Below, piece after piece: positions 16,376-25,058 of a DNA stretch of 64,000 nucleotides. The translations under genes and the position numbers were made by a program. Under the pieces are notes generated by a model that made no database searches, had not been told where the DNA came from, and saw only the letters and a program-made list of their open reading frames with translations. Origin of the DNA: Bradyrhizobium sp. JYMT SZCCT0180 (lineage in GTDB: Bacteria > Pseudomonadota > Alphaproteobacteria > Rhizobiales > Xanthobacteraceae); contig NZ_JAFCLZ010000014.1 of NCBI RefSeq assembly GCF_018130165.1, positions 62,001 to 126,000 on the forward strand, read 5' to 3'. Positions within the stretch are counted from its first letter, which is position 1; each line of letters starts with the position of its first letter.

Positions 16376-16776
16376 TGGCTGCACCTGGCTCGATGGGTCG
16401 AGAAAGGCAACGGAGGTAAGGCGAACGTCGTGAACGGGCACTGAACCACCGGTTACCCGCCATTCAGTTTGGAACCAAAAACAATTTGTGTCCATGGAAG
16501 TTCCAGGCGCGATCAGCGGATTCAAGACAACCGCGCTAGCGAACCAGCAATCTCTGGTAGCGGCAATCCGTGCAAACGGTGAGCACGCGGATTCAAGCGT
16601 GGCAGCGCGTTCGCACCTTGCAGCCCCATCGCCTGCATACGTCCCGCGTCTGCCTGCGCCACAATGCGGATTGACTAGCCTCCGACGCCGCGCCCATAAT
16701 CCCGATGCAAGGGGCTTTATGCACGTAGCGACCACAAGAGTCGTGACCAATCAGTGCAAAGGCGGGGGTAACAGGC
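16376..16776. other. Intergenic region before the ABC importer operon
   Basis: About 400 bases between divergent genes. No gene, clear promoter or dyad was recognised. It should hold the promoter of the importer operon. Confidence 0.5.
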
Positions 16777-17670
16777 TTGTCGGCATCGCGGCGTCCAATG
16801 TTCGGCGAGCAACAGCGGTTCATGCTGTTTCTCATTGCGCCGGCGGCACTCTTGATGCTGCTGTTTCAGGTGCTGCCGATCGTGATCGGCGCCAATGCCA
16901 GCTTCCGCGACTGGGCGCTCTATAACCCGAAGAAGATCTGGGTCGGCTTCAGTCACTATTACGCGGTGCTGTCGGATCCGGCGTTTCTGTACGTGGTGCT
17001 GCCGAACACCTTCCTGTTCATGATCCTGAGCGTGGCCGGGGCGCTGGTGGCGGGGCTGGCGCTGGCGCTGCTGCTCAACCGGCCGTTTCGCGGGCAAAAG
17101 CTGGTGCAGACGATCCTGCTGGTGCCGCTGATGGTGGCGCCGGTCGTCGCCGCGATCATGATCCGCTGGATGTTCAACGACCAGTTCGGCATCGTCAACA
17201 CGGTGCTGGAGGCGATCGGGCTGGAAGGCCAGCCCTGGCTGGTGCAGCGCTGGAGCGCCTTCGGCATCATCCTTTTGACCGACATCTGGCTGTGGACGCC
17301 GTGGTTCACGCTGCTGCTGCTCGCGGGATTACAGAGCCTGCCGAAGGAGCCGTTCGAGGCGGCCGCGATCGACGGCACCACGACCTGGCGCGTGTTCAGA
17401 TTCCTGACCCTGCCGATGCTGCGTCCGGTCATCGTGGTGTGCGTGGTGATCCGCGCCATCGACGCCTTCCGCACCTTCGACATCGTGTGGACGCTGACTG
17501 GCGGCGGGCCGGGCCGCTCGACCGAGCTGTTCAGCCTCTATGCCTATGTGCACGCCTTCCTGAACCTCGATCTCGGCCGCGGCTCGGCGGCGGCGATCAT
17601 CGGCGGGCTCATCATCCTCGTGATCGGCGTGGTGCTCTACCGCCTCGTCGACCGCATCGCAAAGGCATAA
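16777..17670 (+). CDS. Carbohydrate ABC transporter permease (MalF/UgpA type)
   Basis: The 297-residue inner-membrane permease has six predicted helices and the EAA loop EPFEAAAIDGTTTWRVFRFLTLPMLRP, which docks onto the ATPase. The start is placed at a TTG (16777) with GGGGG nine bases upstream; the ATG at 16798 is the alternative. It is the first gene of a four-gene importer, four bases ahead of the second permease. Confidence 0.93.
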   Translation: MSASRRPMFGEQQRFMLFLIAPAALLMLLFQVLPIVIGANASFRDWALYNPKKIWVGFSHYYAVLSDPAFLYVVLPNTFLFMILSVAGALVAGLALALLLNRPFRGQKLVQTILLVPLMVAPVVAAIMIRWMFNDQFGIVNTVLEAIGLEGQPWLVQRWSAFGIILLTDIWLWTPWFTLLLLAGLQSLPKEPFEAAAIDGTTTWRVFRFLTLPMLRPVIVVCVVIRAIDAFRTFDIVWTLTGGGPGRSTELFSLYAYVHAFLNLDLGRGSAAAIIGGLIILVIGVVLYRLVDRIAKA

Positions 17671-17674
17671 TCAG

Positions 17675-18511
17675 ATGCCGATCGTAAGCCGCCCCGATTT
17701 CCTGCCCGGATTGCCGAAGTGGAGCCGCAAGACGCTGTTCGCGCTGGCGCTGTTCGGCATCTGCTTTGCGTTCGCGTTTCCGGTGCTGTGGCTGATCCTG
17801 ACCTCGCTGCGGCCGGAATCCGGCGTCTATTACGTCCATCGCGGCACCGAATTCACGCTGGCCAGCTTCGCCGAGGTGCTGACCGACGACCGCATCGTGT
17901 CGGCCTTCCTCAACAGCGCGCTGATCTCGACGCTGGCGACCATCTTCTCGCTGCTGGTCACCGTCTCCAGCGGCTACATGCTGTCGCGCTTCACCGGACC
18001 GGCCTCGCGGATCTGGTTCGGGACCATCTATGTGTTCCGCTGCATCCCCTATATTTCCTGGGTGCTGCCGCTGTACTTCGTGACCCAGAGCTGGGGCCTC
18101 TACGACACCTATACCGGGCTGCTGCTGCCGCATGTCGCGGTGCATATCTGCTTCTTCTCATGGCTGATGAAGGGGTTTTTCGACGGCATCGATCCCAGCA
18201 TGGAATACGCCGCGATGATCGACGGCTGCACGCGGTGGGGCGCCTTCATCCGCGTCGCCATACCGTCGGCGCTGCCGGCGATCTCGGCGCTGGCGGTGCT
18301 GTGCTGGCTGTTCACATGGAACGAATTCCTGTTCGCGCTGATCCTGACCGGCAACCGCGTGCCGATGATCACGGTGGTCATGGCGCAGTTCGTCACCGAG
18401 ATGGGGCTGCGCTGGAATCTGATGGCAGCGACCGCGGTGATGGCGCTGGTGCCGGCGTTCCTGGTCGCGCTGTTCGGGCAGAAATATGTGATCCGGGGAC
18501 TGCGCATCTAG
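17675..18511 (+). CDS. Carbohydrate ABC transporter permease (MalG/UgpE type)
   Basis: The 278-residue permease is the partner of the preceding gene. It shows six helices and the EAA motif EYAAMIDGCTRWGAFIRVAIPSALPAI, and ends in the family-typical FLVALFGQKYVIRGLRI. The ATG lies four bases after the stop of the first permease, so translation is probably coupled. Confidence 0.94.
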   Translation: MPIVSRPDFLPGLPKWSRKTLFALALFGICFAFAFPVLWLILTSLRPESGVYYVHRGTEFTLASFAEVLTDDRIVSAFLNSALISTLATIFSLLVTVSSGYMLSRFTGPASRIWFGTIYVFRCIPYISWVLPLYFVTQSWGLYDTYTGLLLPHVAVHICFFSWLMKGFFDGIDPSMEYAAMIDGCTRWGAFIRVAIPSALPAISALAVLCWLFTWNEFLFALILTGNRVPMITVVMAQFVTEMGLRWNLMAATAVMALVPAFLVALFGQKYVIRGLRI

Positions 18512-18567
18512 AAGCGAGGACGCTGAATACGACGAGGAAACAACACCAAAAACGAGGGAGGGAAGCG

Positions 18568-19854
18568 ATGAAGCACTTAACAAAATTGGCTGTCGCAACG
18601 ACGGTGGCCCTGTGGGCGGCCGCGGGAAGCGCGAGCGCCCAGGTGACCGAACTGCGGATCGGCTACCAGCCGAGCCCGATCCAGGACAATTCGATTGCGA
18701 TGTTCGAGGCCTGGGGCGCCAAGAACGGCGTCAAGATCGTCAAGGTGCCGAATTCCTACGGCGTCTATGTCGAGAAGATGACGGCGTCGCTGACCTCGAA
18801 CTCCGATCAGTATGACGTGATCTGGCACAATGACGATTGGGGCCAGACCTGGGCGCATCTGCTCGAGCCGATGGATGACGTCGAAGCCAACAAGTTTGCC
18901 TCCAAGTGGAGCATGTCACCGATCGTGTTCGGCAACGACAAGGGCCAGAACACCGTCGTGCCGATGGGCCAGACCTTCAGCGTGTTCTTCTACCGCTCCG
19001 ACCTCGTCAAGCCCGAGGAAGTGCCGAAGACGCTGGATGAACTCGTCACCGTGAGCAAGAAGCTGCAGGCCGACGGCAAGGTGAAGTTCGGCTATGTCGC
19101 CGGCGCGTCGATGAACAACTCCTGGTTCACCTGGTTCTGGTCGATGTGGGGCAACAATTGCGACGTGCTGCTGCCGCCCTATGAGCGCGACAACAAGAAG
19201 CTCGCCGCGAACGGCTGGAAATCGGGCATGACCGAGTCCTGCATGCAGAAGAACGTCGAATACTGGTGGGATGCGATCAACACCCACAAGATCGTGCCGC
19301 GCGGCATGCCGGCCTATGACCGCAACGAAGCCAACGCCGTGTTCATGGCCGGCGACGCCGCGTTCACGGTAGCGGACTCGCTATGGTGGGGCACGTTCAA
19401 TGATCCCGCCAAGTCGAAGATATCGGGCAAGGTCGCTGCCACGCGCTTCCCGCTCGGTCCCGACCGCGCCAAGCCGTTCGCCTGGGACGACATCTGGGGC
19501 TGGGCGATTCCGAAGTCGATCTCGCCGGAGCGCAAGAAGAAGGCCAAGGAAATGCTCAACGCGATGATGCTGGACAAGGAAGGCCAGAAGAAGCTGTTCA
19601 AGGCGACCGGCGCGCCGCCGCCCAACACCGAGTTCTGGGCGGAAATCGCGGCGGAAGATGCGTTCATGAAGCTGTTGAAGGAATCGGTGCTTGATTCACC
19701 CGACAAGGTGCGCGGCGCCTATTACTTCCCGCAATGGCCCGCCGTGCACAAGGCGTTCAACGACACCGTCACCAAGGCCGTCACCGGCAAGCGCGAGGAT
19801 ATCGCAAAGGTGCTGGCCGAGGGCGCACCGCTGGTCAGCAAGGCGGCGCAGTAA
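18568..19854 (+). CDS. Extracellular solute-binding protein (carbohydrate type)
   Basis: The 428-residue periplasmic binding protein has a signal peptide (KLAVATTVALWAAAGSASA, cleaved after A24). The mature domain follows the family 1 sugar-binding layout, with TSNSDQYDVIWHNDDWGQTW, TVVPMGQTFSVFFYRSDLVK and AVFMAGDAAFTVADSLWWGTF. GGGAGGGAAGCG precedes the ATG. The frame is open far upstream only because it shadows the permease. Abundant aromatic residues fit stacking against sugars, but the ligand is unknown. Confidence 0.93.
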   Translation: MKHLTKLAVATTVALWAAAGSASAQVTELRIGYQPSPIQDNSIAMFEAWGAKNGVKIVKVPNSYGVYVEKMTASLTSNSDQYDVIWHNDDWGQTWAHLLEPMDDVEANKFASKWSMSPIVFGNDKGQNTVVPMGQTFSVFFYRSDLVKPEEVPKTLDELVTVSKKLQADGKVKFGYVAGASMNNSWFTWFWSMWGNNCDVLLPPYERDNKKLAANGWKSGMTESCMQKNVEYWWDAINTHKIVPRGMPAYDRNEANAVFMAGDAAFTVADSLWWGTFNDPAKSKISGKVAATRFPLGPDRAKPFAWDDIWGWAIPKSISPERKKKAKEMLNAMMLDKEGQKKLFKATGAPPPNTEFWAEIAAEDAFMKLLKESVLDSPDKVRGAYYFPQWPAVHKAFNDTVTKAVTGKREDIAKVLAEGAPLVSKAAQ

Positions 19855-19891
19855 TCGATAGGCAAGATCCCGCCGCGGGAAGCCTTTTATT

Positions 19892-19941
19892 TGAGCATGA
19901 TCTTTCGGAAAACCGCTTCACACTTTTCCGGATCATGCTCG
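19892..19941. repeat. Palindromic repeat, TTTTCGGAAAACCGG...CCGGATCATGC family
   Basis: This is the second copy of the element at 8552-8600, here inside an operon between the binding-protein and ATPase genes, flanked by an outer inverted arm (cccgccgcggga / tgcggcggga). The resulting hairpin may make the ATPase mRNA level differ from the binding-protein level. Confidence 0.78.
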
Positions 19942-19991
19942 CTGCGGCGGGATTATTTTTGGGTCAACTTTGAATCTGTAACGGCGGGTAA

Positions 19992-21092
19992 ATGGCAGCG
20001 ATTTCACTCAGCAAGCTCAACAAGCATTATGGCTCGCTGTTCCACGCCGTAAAGGACGTCGATCTCGAGATCGCCGACAAGGAGTTCGTGGCCCTGGTCG
20101 GCCCGTCCGGCTGCGGCAAGTCGACGACGCTGCGCATGATCGCAGGGCTGGAGGACATCAGTAGCGGCGACATCCGGATCGGCAACCGGGTCGTCAACGA
20201 CCTGCCGCCGCGCGACCGCGACATCGCGATGGTGTTCCAGAACTACGCGCTCTATCAGCACATGAGCGTCTACGACAATCTCGCCTTCGGCCTGCGCAAC
20301 AAGAAGACCTCCGAAGCCGAGATCAAGGCCGCGATCGACCGTGCCGCGGGCATGCTCGGCCTGCACGAATTGCTGGCGCGCAAGCCGAAGCAATTGTCCG
20401 GCGGCCAGCAGCAGCGCGTGGCGCTCGGCCGCTGCATCGTACGCAACCCTGAGGTGTTCCTGTTCGACGAGCCGCTGTCGAACCTCGACGCAAAACTGCG
20501 TGCGCAGATGCGGATCGAGATCAAGCGACTGCACGCCGCCATTCCGACCACGTCTGTCTTCGTGACCCACGACCAGGTCGAGGCCATGACGCTGGGCGAT
20601 CGCGTCGTGATCATGCGCGACGGCCGGGTGCAGCAGGTCGGCACGCCGCTGCAGGTCTACGGCAAGCCCGCCAATAAATTCGTCGCCGGCTTCATCGGCG
20701 CGCCCGCGATGAATTTTGTCAACGTTACCGTGCGCAGCGATGGCGGCGCGACGACGGTCGAGGCTGATGGCCTCAAGCTGACGGTCGGCGGCGCCGATGC
20801 GCGCGCGCTGGCGGCTTACAACGGCAAGCCCGCGATCATGGGCGCGCGGCCCGAACATCTCGCGCTCGGCGAAGGCGCGCCGGGCGCCAGCTTCGACGCC
20901 CATGTCGAGGTTGTCGAGCAGCTCGGCTCCGAGATCCTGCTCGAGACGCGCGTGGGGAGCCACGGCATCACGGTGGCCCGGGTGCCAGCGGAAACCGTGA
21001 TCGCGAGCGGCGATCGGGTCCGCGTCTCAGGCCAGCCCGGGCGATTGCATTTCTTCGATCCGGAGACGGAATTGCCGATTACGGCTGCGTAG
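19992..21092 (+). CDS. ABC transporter ATP-binding protein (MalK/UgpC type)
   Basis: The 366-residue ATPase energises the importer. Walker A is GPSGCGKST, the signature is LSGGQQQRVALGR, Walker B is VFLFDEPLSNLDAKLR and the switch histidine is in VFVTHDQVEAM. The C-terminal third (residues about 245-366) is the TOBE/OB regulatory domain typical of the MalK group. It is the fourth gene of the operon, 137 bases after the binding protein. Confidence 0.96.
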   Translation: MAAISLSKLNKHYGSLFHAVKDVDLEIADKEFVALVGPSGCGKSTTLRMIAGLEDISSGDIRIGNRVVNDLPPRDRDIAMVFQNYALYQHMSVYDNLAFGLRNKKTSEAEIKAAIDRAAGMLGLHELLARKPKQLSGGQQQRVALGRCIVRNPEVFLFDEPLSNLDAKLRAQMRIEIKRLHAAIPTTSVFVTHDQVEAMTLGDRVVIMRDGRVQQVGTPLQVYGKPANKFVAGFIGAPAMNFVNVTVRSDGGATTVEADGLKLTVGGADARALAAYNGKPAIMGARPEHLALGEGAPGASFDAHVEVVEQLGSEILLETRVGSHGITVARVPAETVIASGDRVRVSGQPGRLHFFDPETELPITAA

Positions 21093-21096
21093 CTTC

Positions 21097-21184
21097 GTAG
21101 GGTGGGCACAGCGAAGCGTGCCCACCACTCCTTGCGTTGCTCATGATGGTGGGCACGTCGCTAACGCTCCTTTGCCCACCCTAC
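21097..21184. repeat. GTAGGGTGGGCA...TGCCCACCCTAC repeat
   Basis: An inverted pair with arms GTAGGGTGGGCA and TGCCCACCCTAC and inner copies of GTGCCCACC / GGTGGGCAC. Other copies are at 37308-37398 and 45500-45591. Here it lies between convergent genes. Confidence 0.85.
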
Positions 21185-21206
21185 AAACAACTACACGTGC
21201 CTCCGC

Positions 21207-22391
21207 TCACCGCTTCACCGCACCCGTCGGGCTGGCAAACCCTTCCATGGTCCGAATCCGCTTTTCCAGCCACCAGCCATATTCGGGCGCCCAGTCCTCG
21301 AATCTGCGGTTGATGCCGAGATCATGCGCCCAGTGATGGGCGATGTTGGGGTTGTACTGCGATTGCCGCCCGATCGCGATCAGGTCGGCCTGGCCTTTTT
21401 CAAGCACCGCTTCGGCCTGTTCGGCTTCGAGGATGATGCCGACCGCCATGGTCGCGATATCGACTTCCTTGCGGACACGCTCGGCATAGGGCACCTGGAA
21501 GCCGAGGCCGCGCGGCACTTGGGCTGCCGTCGCCGAGCCGGAAATGCCGCCGGAGGAACAGTCGACCACGTCGACGCCGCGCGCTTTCAATTCATGCGCC
21601 AGCGCCACCGTGTCGTCCATGTTCCAGCCGTTTTGCGCGCCGTCGACCGAGGACACGCGCACGAACAGCGGCATCGTATCCGGCATTTCGCGCCGCACCG
21701 CCTCGACGATGTCGAGCGGCAGCCGCATCCGCCCCTTTCGGTCGCCGCCATATTCGTCGTTGCGGGTATTCGAGATCGGCGACAGGAACGAGGCCAGCAG
21801 ATAGCCATGGGCCATATGGACCTCGATCACGTCGAAGCCCGCCTTGACCGCGTTTTTGGCGGCGTGCGCCCAGGTCTTCACCATGGCGCGGCAGTCTTCG
21901 GCGGTGAGCTGGCGCGGGGTCAGCCATCCCGGCGCCACCGGCTCGCTGGTCGGGCCGACCGGCTGCCAGTGTTTGGCGCCCGCCTTGATCTCTTCTGGTG
22001 TGAGCGGCCCCATGCCGTTCATCGCCTTTTGCGAGGACGATTTGCGGCCGCCATGCGCGAGCTGAAGGCCGATCGCGGTGTTCTCGCGCTTCATGAAAGC
22101 GATCAGCGGCTTGAAACTTTCGACCTGGGCGTCGTTCCAGATGCCGAGGTCGAACTCGTTGATCAGGCCGACTTCCTCGACGCCGGTGGCCTCGACAAAG
22201 ACAAGACCAAAACCGCCGAGCGCGTAACGGCCGAGATGCACCTGATGAAACATGCCGCAGGTCGCCCCGGGATCGGCGCGGTAATGCACCATCGGCGGCA
22301 CCACCAGGCGGTTCTTCAGCGTCAGGCCGCGAATGCTGAACGGCTGGAACAGCAGGGGGCGTGCGGGATCGGCGGGGAGCGCGTCGGACAT
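21207..22391 (-). CDS. NADH:flavin oxidoreductase, old yellow enzyme (YqjM-like)
   Basis: The 394-residue FMN-dependent ene-reductase has the TIM-barrel start LLFQPFSIRGLTLKNRLVVPPM. The catalytic/ligand region AVKAGFDVIEVHMAHGYLLASFLSP and the phosphate-binding end AEAVLEKGQADLIAIGRQ are clear. The ATG at 22391 gives the normal family length; the upstream frame to 22517 overlaps the neighbouring gene's end. The physiological substrate is unknown. OYE proteins reduce alpha,beta-unsaturated carbonyls. Confidence 0.93.
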   Translation of the reverse strand: MSDALPADPARPLLFQPFSIRGLTLKNRLVVPPMVHYRADPGATCGMFHQVHLGRYALGGFGLVFVEATGVEEVGLINEFDLGIWNDAQVESFKPLIAFMKRENTAIGLQLAHGGRKSSSQKAMNGMGPLTPEEIKAGAKHWQPVGPTSEPVAPGWLTPRQLTAEDCRAMVKTWAHAAKNAVKAGFDVIEVHMAHGYLLASFLSPISNTRNDEYGGDRKGRMRLPLDIVEAVRREMPDTMPLFVRVSSVDGAQNGWNMDDTVALAHELKARGVDVVDCSSGGISGSATAAQVPRGLGFQVPYAERVRKEVDIATMAVGIILEAEQAEAVLEKGQADLIAIGRQSQYNPNIAHHWAHDLGINRRFEDWAPEYGWWLEKRIRTMEGFASPTGAVKR

Positions 22392-22494
22392 CGGTGGCCT
22401 GTGGCGTGAACTGCGGATAGCGAATGATCCATCATTTGAAATCCACGGTCCAGCCAGCCCTTGCATGTCATGCATGCAGCAACGCTTCGACCCC

Positions 22495-23742
22495 CTAGTC
22501 GCCACCGACATCGACATCGAGGCTGGCGGCCTTCAGCGAGGCGACGGTCGCCTCAAGATGGGTCCGGTCCCGGGTTTCGATGACAACCTCGAGCACCACC
22601 GCCTTGGCTGGCAGGTCGGTGAAGATGCGTTGATGGGACACCTCGACGATATTGGCGCCTGCCTTGCCCAGGACGGCGACAACCATGCCGAGCTGTCCGG
22701 GCCGATCCACGATGTCGAACTTCAGCTTCGAAAGCCGGCCTTCCCTCGCGAGCTGGCGCGTCAGCACACCGGACAGCAGCCGCGTGTCGATATTGCCTCC
22801 GCTCAGCACCAGGCCGAGCGAACGGCCCTTGAAGCGGGCCTGATCGGCGAGTACGGCCGCCAGGCCCGCCGCCCCCGCGCCCTCGGTCACCGACTTCTCG
22901 ATGGTGATGAAAAGACTCAACGAGTGCTCGATCTGCTGTTCGGTGACGAGCACGATGTCATCGACGAGCGCGCGCACGATGTCAGACGTGATCTGACCGG
23001 GGGCCTTGACGGCAATGCCCTCCGCGAGCGTGTCACCGCGCATCGCAAGATGTTCCCCCTTGATGAGGTTGTACATCGAGGGATAAAGCGCGGCCTGAAC
23101 GCCGATGATCTCGATGTCCGGCTTGAGGGTCTTGGCGGCAACGGCGATGCCGGATATCAGGCCGCCGCCGCCGATTGGAACAACCAGGACGTCGAGATCA
23201 GGCACTGAAGCCAGCATCTCGAGCGCGATGGTACCTTGACCCGCGATGATCAGCGGATCGTCATAGGGATGGATATACGTCAAACCCTGTTTTCGACCAT
23301 AGTCGGTGGCGAGCGTGGCGGTGTCCTCCAGCGTCGCCCCACCCTCGATCACGGTCGCACCATGCCGGCGGGTATTCTCGATCTTCACCATCGGCGTGCC
23401 CACCGGCATGAAGATGGTCGCAGGGATCGAGAGGCGGGCCGCGTGATAGGCCACGCCCTGGGCGTGGTTACCCGCCGAGGCCGCTGCCACGCCGCGCCGC
23501 CGTTCGTCGGCCGATAACGCAGACAGCCGATTGAGCGCGCCGCGCTCCTTGAACGTCGCCGTAAACTGCAGGTTTTCGAATTTCAGCCAAATGTTCGCGC
23601 CCGTGATGTCGGACAACGTACGGCTGGGCTCGAAGCCCGTCCGCTTCACGAAGCCGGCGAGCACGCCTGCCGCCGCCTCGATATCGCGAAGGGTAACCGG
23701 CAGGTGCGCGAGGGAAGCTTTCAACGTCTCGGTCATGGTCAT
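22495..23742 (-). CDS. ilvA: Threonine ammonia-lyase with C-terminal ACT domain
   Basis: The 415-residue PLP enzyme deaminates threonine to 2-oxobutyrate. The PLP lysine is in TATFKERGALNRLSAL, the asparagine loop in AASAGNHAQGVAYHA and the glycine loop in VPIGGGGLISGIAVA. The C-terminal region (about 330-415) is a single ACT domain, as in the shorter TdcB/CTD-type enzymes. ilvA and tdcB cannot be told apart by motif. The start is at 23742 or 23736. It is on the same strand as the cox cluster, 83 bases after surf1. Confidence 0.92.
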   Translation of the reverse strand: MTMTETLKASLAHLPVTLRDIEAAAGVLAGFVKRTGFEPSRTLSDITGANIWLKFENLQFTATFKERGALNRLSALSADERRRGVAAASAGNHAQGVAYHAARLSIPATIFMPVGTPMVKIENTRRHGATVIEGGATLEDTATLATDYGRKQGLTYIHPYDDPLIIAGQGTIALEMLASVPDLDVLVVPIGGGGLISGIAVAAKTLKPDIEIIGVQAALYPSMYNLIKGEHLAMRGDTLAEGIAVKAPGQITSDIVRALVDDIVLVTEQQIEHSLSLFITIEKSVTEGAGAAGLAAVLADQARFKGRSLGLVLSGGNIDTRLLSGVLTRQLAREGRLSKLKFDIVDRPGQLGMVVAVLGKAGANIVEVSHQRIFTDLPAKAVVLEVVIETRDRTHLEATVASLKAASLDVDVGGD

Positions 23743-23825
23743 CGAATCTCTGCCGACAAGTTCCACACAGCAAGGACGAATACGGCGGGTTACACTACGC
23801 TAACCCACCCTGCGACTCCACGAAG

Positions 23826-24602
23826 CTACGAAGCGGCGCTTCGCCGCTGCGCGCGCCACCACACGCCGAAGGCGATCACGACGGCCGCCGCCAGGCTGAA
23901 CCAGGTGATGGCGTATTGCATGTGGTCGTCCTTGAGATGGACAATGAGCGGCCCCGGTTTCGGGATGCCGCTCTCGGGCACGGGTGATTCCAGATCGATA
24001 TAGAACGGCGCGACCGCCTTGCCGCCCTCGCCCCAGCCGAGCGCGCGCGCCATCGCCAGATGATCGCGGGTGAACCAGAGCCGCTTGGCGATATTCTCTG
24101 ACGGCGTCAGCGTGCCGGCGGCTTCGGGGAAGCGGAGGTAGCCGGTGAATTTGACCGGCTGGCCGGTGACGAGACGGCCGACCGCGCGGTCTTCCTGCGC
24201 ACGGTCCTGCATCGTGTTCTGCACGAAGCCGGTATTGACCGCGACGATTGCCCCATCGGCGGTTTGCGCCGGCAGGAACGCCCAGGTCCCCGGGCCGGAC
24301 ACGTCGTTGCGGACCGAAGAGCCGGAGCTATAGACCATCACATCGGGAAGCCGCGCGTAAGTTCCGGTGAAACTGACGCGGCGGAATTCGTCCTTGGCTG
24401 GTGTCAGCGTGCCCCATTGCGCCTGTTCCGGCAGCGCCTTCGGCGCATCGGCCAGCCTTTCGTTCAGGGCCGCGATCAGCGCATGCTTCTGGACGCGCCG
24501 CTGCAATTGCCAGATCCCGAGGCCGAGGCAGGTCACGATCATCACGAGCGTGAAGATGGCAAAGCCGAGCGTACCGCGCCGCCGCGCAACAACGCCGGTC
24601 AT
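23826..24602 (-). CDS. SURF1-family cytochrome oxidase assembly protein
   Basis: The 258-residue membrane protein aids heme a insertion into subunit I. It has an N-terminal helix (LGFAIFTLVMIVTCLGLGIWQLQR, with the conserved GxWQxxR), a periplasmic domain with RRVSFTGTYARLPDVMVYSSG and WAFLPAQTADGAIVAVNTGFV, and a C-terminal helix. Its ATG overlaps the stop of the DUF983 gene by four bases. It follows the cox operon in the order usual for rhizobia. Confidence 0.93.
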   Translation of the reverse strand: MTGVVARRRGTLGFAIFTLVMIVTCLGLGIWQLQRRVQKHALIAALNERLADAPKALPEQAQWGTLTPAKDEFRRVSFTGTYARLPDVMVYSSGSSVRNDVSGPGTWAFLPAQTADGAIVAVNTGFVQNTMQDRAQEDRAVGRLVTGQPVKFTGYLRFPEAAGTLTPSENIAKRLWFTRDHLAMARALGWGEGGKAVAPFYIDLESPVPESGIPKPGPLIVHLKDDHMQYAITWFSLAAAVVIAFGVWWRAQRRSAAS

Positions 24603-24988
24603 TTCGGCTCGCGATCGATCAGGCGGCCGGGCGCGGCCTTGTGATGGTACTGCAGCGCGATCAGCAGCGACTTCATCGAGCGCAGCGGCAACAGCGTGGT
24701 CGCCAGAATTAATGGTAGCCACAACGCCGCATGCAGCCAGAACGGCGGCTGGTATTTGATCTCCACGACCAGGGCCGATCCAACCACGATCGCGCCCGCG
24801 ATCATGATGATGAAGATCGCCGGCCCGTCGCCGGTATCGATGAAGGCGTAATCGAGCCCGCAGGCCTCGCAGTTCGGCCGAAGGTCGATGAAGCCCGCAT
24901 AGAGCTTGCCCTTGCCGCAGCGCGGGCAGCGGCAGGCGATGCCGCGCAGCGCGCTCTCGGTCAGCGTGGGAAGAGCATCATTTGGCAT
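24599..24988 (-). CDS. DUF983 zinc-ribbon membrane protein
   Basis: The 129-residue protein has an N-terminal CPRCGKGKLYAGFIDLRPNC pattern completing a four-cysteine zinc ribbon with CEAC, followed by two transmembrane helices. DUF983 genes sit between ctaE and surf1 in many alphaproteobacteria, implying a role in oxidase biogenesis that is not defined. The ATG at 24988 is chosen because the upstream frame only shadows ctaE. Confidence 0.9.
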   Translation of the reverse strand: MPNDALPTLTESALRGIACRCPRCGKGKLYAGFIDLRPNCEACGLDYAFIDTGDGPAIFIIMIAGAIVVGSALVVEIKYQPPFWLHAALWLPLILATTLLPLRSMKSLLIALQYHHKAAPGRLIDREPK

Positions 24989-25010
24989 CGGATTCACTTC
25001 GTAGAAAATG

Positions 25011-25042
25011 AAAAAGGGGCGGTCGCACGACCGCCCCTTGTA
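25011..25042 (-). terminator. Terminator at the end of the cox operon
   Basis: On the minus strand a perfect 12-base-pair stem (AAGGGGCGGTCG with complement, two-base loop) ends in TTTTTC, 20 bases after the ctaE stop. It separates ctaE from DUF983-surf1 and may be partly read through. Confidence 0.85.
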
Positions 25043-25058
25043 ACACAATGACGTCAGT

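Noticed and set aside
17719..18567. N-terminal extension of the solute-binding protein frame
   Set aside because: It is an out-of-frame reading of the permease gene; the real start at 18568 has a ribosome site and a signal peptide.
21097..21184. Possible CRISPR-like spacing of GTGGGCA / TGCCCACC units
   Set aside because: There are only two inverted arms per locus and no regular direct repeats or cas genes, so it is a palindromic intergenic repeat.
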